A stretch of DNA of 64,000 bases from Brevibacillus sp051967035 (GTDB lineage: Bacteria; Bacillota; Bacilli; Brevibacillales; Brevibacillaceae). Below are positions 58,712 to 64,000 of the stretch, piece by piece. Position 1 is the stretch's first letter. Every line of letters starts with the position of its first letter. The DNA is taken from assembly GCF_051967035.1 (NCBI RefSeq), contig NZ_JBQCKK010000004.1, positions 186,001-250,000 of the forward strand. The letters run 5' to 3'. The notes beneath the pieces were generated by a model, which did not search any database, was not told where the DNA came from, and saw only the letters and a list, made by a program, of their open reading frames with translations. Position numbers and translations under genes: made by a program.

Positions 58712-60439
58712 CTAGATCGCTGTACCGGCCTTGTCTTTGGTCAGCTTGCTAGAAAGAAACAGCACGAGGATGATGACGACGATTTGCAAAACGCCATAAG
58801 CGCAGGCCGTGCCGAATTCGAAGCTGTACATGCGCTGGAAAATGGCGACGGACAACGGCGTCGTCCGGGGAGTAAAGATCAGAATCGAAGCGACGAATTC
58901 CCCGATACACTGCACGAACGCCAGCAACGTTCCGGCGAGAATCCCGCCCAAAGCCATCGGAAACACGACCCGTCTGAAGCTGTACCACCACGAGGCGCCG
59001 AGATTGCGCGCCGCCTCCTCCACAGATGGATCCATCTGCATCAAGGTCGCCGAGGTGGAACGAAAGACGAGCGGAAGATGGCGAACAAAATACGCCAGCG
59101 GAATCATCCAAAAGGTTCCGATCAAGACTTGCCCCAGGCTGAACACTGTCGGCTCGCTGAACGCTGCGATCAGGTTCACTGCGACAACCGTCCCCGGCAA
59201 AGCCCACGGCAGCATAATCAGCACATCCAGCAGCGTTTTCCCGCGGAAGGGGAGGCGCACCATAGCGTAAGCCGCCGCCACGCCGAACAGGACAATCCCG
59301 ATGGAAGCAATCGCCGACAGCTGCAAGCTGTTGACAATCGGACGCCACGTTTTGCTGTCGGTAAACAAGTCTACGTAATGCTCCAGCGTGTACTGCGGAG
59401 GCAAGATTTGCACCGTCCAGGTCCCATCCACGGAAAAGGAAATAAGCACCAGGACGAGAATGGGCAATACCAAAATCACCGTGCCGATGAAGGACAGCAC
59501 AATCGTGGCGTAACGCCCGGCTTTGCTCTTGATTTCCGTCCGGTGTACGCTGACGCCTTTGCTCAGGTTTTGATAGTTGCGCACGCCCTGATACCAGCGC
59601 ATGATGAGCAGAAACGCAATCGAGACGATCGACAATATCGTCGCCTGCGCCGCAGCCATGTCCAGATCGCCGTTGGTGCGGGACAAATAGATTTGCATCG
59701 TCATCGTCCGGTCGATGCCGAAGATGAGCGGTGCGGTGTACGAAGCCATGGAAATCATGAACACCAAAAGCGAGGACGCCACGATGGCAGGCGTGAGCAT
59801 CGGCAACAAAATCCGGCGCCATACGGTAAAGCGATTCGCGCCCAGGCTGGCTGCCGCTTCCTCCAAAGCCGGGTCAAGCCCTTTGAGCGCAGCGGACACC
59901 GTCATAAAAAAGTAGGTGTACATCGTAAACGTATGGACGACGACTACCCCCCAGATGCCTTTGAGCGAAAACGGCACCCGAGCCAGACCGAACAACTCCT
60001 GAATCGCCCGCGGGAAGATGCCGCTTTCCCCGTAGAGGAAGGTAAAGGAAAGCACGCCGATCAACGGAGGCAACGCCATCGGGACGAGCGCCAGCACCGA
60101 GAGAATGTTTCGCCCGGGAAACTCGTACCGCTCCAATAAAAATGCCATGGTCACGCCGACGATCCCGCAGGTGATGACGCTGAGCACGGAAATGTACACA
60201 CTCGTCCACAGCGCCTCCAGATTGGCAGTATGCTCGAAACTGAAGAAACGCATGTAGTTTTTCCACGTAATCTGCTCGTCGATACGGATACTGGCGACGA
60301 ACGTTTCCAACAACGGATAGATGACATACGCCAACAAAATCAAAAAGAGCGGCGATACCAGCACATAGACGAAGGCAGGCGAAGCTGTGATCGGCTTTCG
60401 TCCGGCCGCTGGCGGCGCTTGCTGCCATGGTGCGCGCAA
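58712..60439 (-). CDS. ABC transporter permease, two-domain (FbpB-like)
   Basis: A 575-residue permease in which two six-helix modules are fused, each with its own EAA loop: EEAAASLGANRFTVWRRILLP and EEAARNLGASWWYSFRRVVFP. This is the FbpB/ThiP layout for ferric iron, thiamine, phosphonate or putrescine-like importers. The start is a TTG at 60439 with GGGGGA upstream, close behind the ATPase gene. The ligand cannot be told from the permease. Confidence 0.9.
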   Translation of the reverse strand: MRAPWQQAPPAAGRKPITASPAFVYVLVSPLFLILLAYVIYPLLETFVASIRIDEQITWKNYMRFFSFEHTANLEALWTSVYISVLSVITCGIVGVTMAFLLERYEFPGRNILSVLALVPMALPPLIGVLSFTFLYGESGIFPRAIQELFGLARVPFSLKGIWGVVVVHTFTMYTYFFMTVSAALKGLDPALEEAAASLGANRFTVWRRILLPMLTPAIVASSLLVFMISMASYTAPLIFGIDRTMTMQIYLSRTNGDLDMAAAQATILSIVSIAFLLIMRWYQGVRNYQNLSKGVSVHRTEIKSKAGRYATIVLSFIGTVILVLPILVLVLISFSVDGTWTVQILPPQYTLEHYVDLFTDSKTWRPIVNSLQLSAIASIGIVLFGVAAAYAMVRLPFRGKTLLDVLIMLPWALPGTVVAVNLIAAFSEPTVFSLGQVLIGTFWMIPLAYFVRHLPLVFRSTSATLMQMDPSVEEAARNLGASWWYSFRRVVFPMALGGILAGTLLAFVQCIGEFVASILIFTPRTTPLSVAIFQRMYSFEFGTACAYGVLQIVVIILVLFLSSKLTKDKAGTAI

Positions 60440-60452
60440 AAGCTTTTCCCCC

Positions 60453-61529
60453 TTATCCCGCGAAGTAGATGCTCTCCTTCGGTATGTGCAGTCGGATGGT
60501 ATCGCCGCGCCGCTTGATGGGGCCTCCCAGATTGATGGACATGCTGCGCAGCTGTTCCCGCCCGACGGCCGTGACGTACTGGACGCACGCCCCGGTAAAC
60601 TCAGACAGGGCGACAGTGCCTGCGACGATATTCGTCCCCTCCCGCTCGCTGCACTCCTGAACCGATTCGGGGCGGATGGACAGCGTGACCTGCTCCCCGA
60701 CTGTCAGCTTGGCCTGCGGGGACGCATTTTGGGCCAGCCCGCTGAGCAGTTGGCCCGAGGAGATGCGCACTTGCACCGCCTCCTGGTCGCAGCCTACCAC
60801 CGTCCCTTCCCACAAATTCGTCTCCCCGATAAACGACGCGACAAACCGGTTCACAGGACGGTGGTAGATTTCGTGCGGAGTGCCGACCTGCTGCACGTGC
60901 CCGCCTTGCATGACCATGATCCGGTCGGACATCGCCATCGCTTCGGCCTGGTCGTGGGTGACGTAAATCGTTGTAATTCCCAGCTCCAGTTGAAGCCGCT
61001 TGATCTCCAAGCGCGTCTCTTCCCGCAGCTTGGCATCCAGATTGGACAGCGGCTCATCCAGCAGCAGAATCTGCGGCTCGATGACCAGCGCCCTCGCCAG
61101 TGCCACCCGTTGCTGCTGTCCGCCGGAAAGCTGGTCGATCCGCCGCTCGCCATAGCCCTCCAGTCGGACCAGCTTCATGATCCGCTCTACGCGCTCCTTC
61201 GTCTCTGCCTGACCGACAGACCGTACCTGCAAGCCGAACGCGATATTTTCAAACACCGTCATGTGCGGGAACAGCGCATAGTTTTGGAAAACCATGCCCG
61301 TGTTGCGCTTGTGCGGAGGAACGGACGTAACCTCCCGTGCCCCGAAGCGAATTTGTCCTTCTGTCGGGTAGTAAAAGCCGGCAATCATCCGCAGGGTCGT
61401 CGTTTTGCCGCAACCACTCGGCCCGAGGAACGTAAAAAATTCCCCTGACTCGATGTGAATGTGGACGTCTTCTACTCCTTTTGCCTGGCCAAACCTTTTG
61501 TGGACGTGATCGAGTGTTACGCTGCTCAT
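60453..61529 (-). CDS. ABC transporter ATPase (FbpC/PotA-like, with TOBE domain)
   Basis: A 358-residue ATPase: GPSGCGKTTTLRMIAG (Walker A), QLSGGQQQRVALARAL (signature), LLLDEPLSNLD (Walker B), YVTHDQAEAMAMSD (H-loop), then a C-terminal TOBE region with LSIRPESVQ. It powers the downstream two-domain permease. GGAGG lies 11 bases before the ATG at 61529. Confidence 0.93.
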   Translation of the reverse strand: MSSVTLDHVHKRFGQAKGVEDVHIHIESGEFFTFLGPSGCGKTTTLRMIAGFYYPTEGQIRFGAREVTSVPPHKRNTGMVFQNYALFPHMTVFENIAFGLQVRSVGQAETKERVERIMKLVRLEGYGERRIDQLSGGQQQRVALARALVIEPQILLLDEPLSNLDAKLREETRLEIKRLQLELGITTIYVTHDQAEAMAMSDRIMVMQGGHVQQVGTPHEIYHRPVNRFVASFIGETNLWEGTVVGCDQEAVQVRISSGQLLSGLAQNASPQAKLTVGEQVTLSIRPESVQECSEREGTNIVAGTVALSEFTGACVQYVTAVGREQLRSMSINLGGPIKRRGDTIRLHIPKESIYFAG

Positions 61530-61623
61530 CCGGTTTCGTTTCCTCCTTCGCGGAAAATCCGGCCTGCCCGTCATACGCGACTAGACGGAAAGGAGCGCTC
61601 CTTCCCGTCTAGCCCGCTGCCGC

Positions 61624-62754
61624 TTACTTCTTGCCTTGACCCTTGATGTTTTCGTCCCAGTGTTGCATCCACTCTTTTTCTTTAGCGGCCATGACAGCCC
61701 AGTCAAGCTCCAGCGGCTTCAGCTCCAGGTTTTTCATGAAGTCTGGCAGATCGTCCTTGCTGATGTCGGTGCGGGCCGAGAACTGGAAGCGCTCCTTCGC
61801 CAGCAGGGAAGCTATCTCCGGGCTCATCAAAAATTCCATAAAGCTTTTCGCCGCATCCAGGTTTTTCGCCCCTTGCACAAGCGCGATTCCGTCTACGAGA
61901 ATCGGCGCTCCGCTCTTCGGGTAAATGAAGTCGTACGGATGGTTGTTCTTTTTGCTCTGGATCAGGACGTCCTGCAGGTTCCACAGGGAGATCACGCCCT
62001 CTTGACGGTCAAGCTTGAGATAGAGGTTTGTCGGGTCTTGCGTGTACTCCTTGGTATTGGCATCCAGCTTCAGCAGCCAGTCGTAGCCTTTTTCCGGCGT
62101 GTCTGCGCCCTGGCGGAAAATCATCGCGGCGTAAATCGTCCGCATCGTACCGGATGGCAGGACGTTGCGGATGACGATTTTGTCCCTGTATTTCGGATCG
62201 AGCAGCTCATCCCAGTCTTGCGGCGCTTCCTCTGGCTTGAGCGCCTGCGTGTTGTACATGATGACCTCTGGCAAGAGCATCTCGCCGTACCAGCGATCCT
62301 GCGGGTCTTTGTACAAATCCGGAATCTTGTCGGCAAACGTCGGCTTGTACGGCGCAAGCAATCCTTCGTTGGCTGCCGTGCTCAGAGCGGATTGCGTGCC
62401 ACCCCACCAGAAGTCGGCCTGCGGATTCGCTTTTTCCGCACGAACGCGCTCCAAAATTTGCTGGGCGCCCATCTCCAGCGTCTCCACTTCCACGTTCGGG
62501 TACTTTTCCTTGAACTTCGGCAGCACGATTTCGAAAATGTTCTTATCCCGCGCGGTGTAGATGACCAGCCTTTGCGGTTCGCCGGATGAAGACGGCGTTT
62601 CGGCTGACGGCTGCGTGCCCGCTTGGCCGCCTGCGCCGTTGTCGGCAGGCTTTGCTTCCTGTCCTCCACCTGAACACGCGGCCACCATCAGTGCCAAGGA
62701 GCCGGCGAATACGCCTTTCAGCCAAGCTTTCAGCGTGCGATTGACCTTTTTCAA
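61624..62754 (-). CDS. ABC transporter substrate-binding lipoprotein (family 1, FbpA-like)
   Basis: A 376-residue lipoprotein (lipobox LMVAAC) with a Ser/Pro/Ala-rich linker and a two-lobe domain (QRLVIYTARDKNIFEIVLPK; PQADFWWGGTQSALSTAANE; VRNVLPSGTMRTIY; GAPILVDGIALVQGAKNLDA). The family binds ferric iron, phosphonates, thiamine or polyamines and organic acids. The tyrosine pair that binds iron in FbpA is not evident, which argues against iron. The only start with a ribosome site is the TTG at 62754 (GAGGGGG upstream). It heads the operon. Confidence 0.88.
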   Translation of the reverse strand: MKKVNRTLKAWLKGVFAGSLALMVAACSGGGQEAKPADNGAGGQAGTQPSAETPSSSGEPQRLVIYTARDKNIFEIVLPKFKEKYPNVEVETLEMGAQQILERVRAEKANPQADFWWGGTQSALSTAANEGLLAPYKPTFADKIPDLYKDPQDRWYGEMLLPEVIMYNTQALKPEEAPQDWDELLDPKYRDKIVIRNVLPSGTMRTIYAAMIFRQGADTPEKGYDWLLKLDANTKEYTQDPTNLYLKLDRQEGVISLWNLQDVLIQSKKNNHPYDFIYPKSGAPILVDGIALVQGAKNLDAAKSFMEFLMSPEIASLLAKERFQFSARTDISKDDLPDFMKNLELKPLELDWAVMAAKEKEWMQHWDENIKGQGKK

Positions 62755-62911
62755 AACGGAATCCCCCTCTTTGTTCTCACTCTTTGTCCGGCAGTCGTAT
62801 GAACGGGAACGCCCCCAGGACACGGTGGACGGCACCGATCAGACAGGCTCTCCCCCCAGACTGGCTTTCGGCAGTTAGTTAAGTTTACTGACAAAGTTGG
62901 CGCAATTATGC
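62755..62911 (-). other. 5' leader of the sugar-conjugate operon
   Basis: About 155 GC-rich bases with several G runs and a GGTGCCGTCCACC hairpin. A weak TTGCGC-N17-TTAACT could be the promoter. I compared it by eye with common riboswitches (TPP, SAM, glycine, cobalamin, c-di-GMP) and found no match. Confidence 0.3.
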
Positions 62912-62992
62912 CTACGCCTTGCGGATCGGCACCAATTGTGGCTGTTCTCCCAGCAAAAAAGACACTTCTACATGAAGTGTCCTGTTGCGCAT
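62912..62992 (-). CDS. Candidate 26-residue small protein
   Basis: A short frame with AAAAAGGGA seven bases before ATG at 62992 and a TAG at 62912. The product begins MRNRTLHVEVSFLLGE and ends LVPIRKA. It overlaps a hairpin GACACTTC-N5-GAAGTGTC (62961-62981) plus T run that could instead be a minus-strand terminator, so only one of the two readings is likely to be right. Confidence 0.3.
   Translation of the reverse strand: MRNRTLHVEVSFLLGEQPQLVPIRKA
62954..62982 (-). terminator. Possible minus-strand terminator
   Basis: GACACTTC and GAAGTGTC around a five-base loop, followed on the minus strand by TTTTTTG. It falls inside the candidate 26-residue ORF. Confidence 0.5.
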
Positions 62993-63159
62993 CACTTATC
63001 CCTTTTTCGCCTTATCTTCCCCGTATTCAAACAACCTTCTGTCGCCCCGCTATTCTTCTCTCACCGACAGCCACACATGTCTTGTAGGTCTTCTCTCGAT
63101 TTCCTTCACACTACCACATTTTGGGGAGGCAAAAAAATGGAAAGTTCCAATCGTTAGCA

Positions 63160-63206
63160 TTAGAAAAAATAAAACCTCCATCCGTTCATCCGGAAATGGA
63201 GGTGCG
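63160..63206 (-). terminator. Second minus-strand terminator downstream of the exporter gene
   Basis: Minus-strand ACCTCCATTTCCGG / CGGATGGAGGT hairpin with TTTTATTTTTTC tail. Between it and the next terminator (63352) lies about 145 bases with no convincing gene. Confidence 0.65.
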
Positions 63207-63351
63207 CGCTAGGCTCCGCCGATTCTTGCCGAGATCGCGGCTGCCTTCTGCTTTACTTTTTCGATGAGTTGTCACACTCGCCCCCTTGCCTTGCTTTTTC
63301 CAATTTCAAACATTCAATAAAATTTGTATCAACGAATAAATATGCATTCCC

Positions 63352-63406
63352 AACAAAAAAAGCGGCTTCCTCCGGCTCTTTTACCTGAGGAAGCCACTGT
63401 CGCTGT
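63352..63406 (-). terminator. Terminator of the aromatic acid exporter-like gene
   Basis: Minus-strand GTGGCTTCCTC / GAGGAAGCCGC stem followed by TTTTTTTG, just after the stop at 63415. Confidence 0.8.
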
Positions 63407-63414
63407 GCCAAGCC

Positions 63415-64000
63415 CTACGTGCCCGGCTTTGCCTTTTTCACCGATGCTGCCTGTTTGTCGCCACTGTTCTTGCCCAACTCATGCTTGATGAATAAATAGG
63501 TTTCGATCTCGCGCAACAGATAGAACAGCGACGCCCTTGTCTCGAACTCCTCGCGCGTGCGCGGCAGCTCTGATTCCTTGATCTCCTGACGCATCTGGCG
63601 CAGCTGGTCGATAAAGCGGTACGCTGTGTTTCCCGGATGCACCGAAGCGCTTATTTGTTCGAGAAAGTCCGCGATCTGGTGGCTCTGCGGCACCTGCGTG
63701 TCCAGCGAAGACACGATCGGCATCATCCGCTCCAGCAGCTCGAACTGCTTCTCGCGCATGACAAAATACTGGTAGTACGAATCATCGCGACGCCCCAACC
63801 GGTTGTCGATGTCGCGCGCGGCCAGCCGTATCGCTTTTTCCAGCAGACCTGGCGCCTCGATCATCTCTTTTCCGTCCCACTCACTCTCGCCGTTGCGCAA
63901 ATAGTAGCTGAACTCGCGCAAAATTTGCCGGAACAGCTGCTCCACCTGCTTTTGCATCGCGCGCAGTTCTTTGTCCAGGCTCGGCATGTACAAGTTCACG
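63415..64000 (-). CDS. Aromatic acid exporter family (ArAE/FUSC-like) protein, C-terminal part (5' end outside window)
   Basis: The last 194 codons of a minus-strand gene that continues beyond the window. No membrane helix is visible; the helical, charged sequence (MQKQVEQLFRQILREFSYYL; LEKAIRLAARDIDNRL; YYQYFVMREKQFELLERMMP) resembles the soluble C-terminal domain of Bacillales ArAE_1-type exporters such as YqjA/YgaH, whose N-terminal half holds the helices. The GTG at 63999 is just the first possible start inside the window. Assignment is from the C-terminal domain only. Confidence 0.65.
   Translation of the reverse strand, partial: VNLYMPSLDKELRAMQKQVEQLFRQILREFSYYLRNGESEWDGKEMIEAPGLLEKAIRLAARDIDNRLGRRDDSYYQYFVMREKQFELLERMMPIVSSLDTQVPQSHQIADFLEQISASVHPGNTAYRFIDQLRQMRQEIKESELPRTREEFETRASLFYLLREIETYLFIKHELGKNSGDKQAASVKKAKPGT

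Noticed and set aside
56129..60139. A 1336-codon open frame on the plus strand
   Set aside because: It runs antisense to the PIG-L and permease genes, has no ribosome site, is rich in His, Arg and Gln as expected of a GC-biased shadow frame, and shows no domain.
61624..62754. Calling the FbpA-like importer a ferric iron transporter
   Set aside because: No Fur box precedes it, the iron-binding tyrosine pair is not evident, and the operon context is sugar-related.
63138..63158. A six-codon ORF after GGGGAGGC on the plus strand
   Set aside because: The ribosome site is good, but the frame stops after six codons and no downstream plus-strand gene exists that it could lead.
63205..63352. A 29-codon minus-strand frame starting GTG between the two terminators
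   Set aside because: It runs into the terminator hairpin and has no conserved look; I cannot support it.

Overview
The window looks like chromosomal DNA of a spore-forming Firmicute of the order Bacillales, most like Brevibacillus or a close Paenibacillaceae relative. The pointers are a GerA/GerB/GerC germinant receptor operon, a YheC/YheD spore-coat type ATP-grasp protein, CtsR boxes before clpE, a guanine riboswitch before xpt-pbuX, fosB, ycnI-ycnJ, moderately high GC, strong GGAGG ribosome sites, and frequent GTG/TTG starts. I saw no insertion sequence, prophage or CRISPR array. Genus is inference from gene content, not from a marker.

Layout. 1-8.4 kb: tail of an MmyB-type regulator, then minus-strand cimA, a hydrolase, a YheC/D protein, an M20 amidohydrolase, a PHP phosphatase and thyA-folA. 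8.5-13 kb: MocR regulator, small membrane protein, cspA, a heptad-repeat lipoprotein, putP. 13-16.7 kb: two overlapping dynamin-like GTPase genes that together correspond to one B. subtilis DynA. 16.8-21.5 kb: ger operon with a small fourth gene, then a DJ-1/PfpI protein. 21.6-24.7 kb: tRNA-Leu and tRNA-Pro, an ECF sigma/anti-sigma pair with a likely self-regulated promoter, an unknown basic protein, fosB. 24.8-28.9 kb: riboswitch-controlled xpt-pbuX, an RsgA-type GTPase, small ORFs. 29-32.6 kb: WYL-like protein, a shortened MFS transporter, ycnJ-ycnI copper genes. 32.7-36.5 kb: potABCD polyamine importer. 36.8-44.4 kb: VTT membrane protein, clpE, ribokinase, nagA, nitronate monooxygenase, and a VOC-NUDIX fusion. 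44.8-49.9 kb: Fur-controlled siderophore uptake (binding protein, AraC-type sensor-regulator with a frameshift, two FecCD permeases). 50-52.5 kb: IclR regulator, MFS exporter, UPF0303 protein. 52.6-62.8 kb: a seven-gene operon with an ABC importer, a secreted PIG-L protein, an argininosuccinate-lyase paralogue, an amino-sugar type kinase and a second PIG-L enzyme. The window ends inside an aromatic acid exporter-like gene.

The least conventional part is the last operon. Its parts (import, two deacetylase/amidase-fold enzymes, a fumarase/ASL-superfamily lyase and a GlcN/GlcNAc-type kinase) would fit uptake and breakdown of a malate- or aspartate-substituted amino sugar such as bacillithiol (Cys-GlcN-malate) or its conjugates: amide cleavage, elimination of fumarate, phosphorylation of the freed sugar. 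This is a hypothesis built from gene content only. Other notable points are the split dynamin, the near-identical ligand-domain stretch shared by the AraC regulator and the siderophore-binding protein, the +1 frameshift in that regulator, the VOC-NUDIX fusion, and several short ORFs with good ribosome sites.
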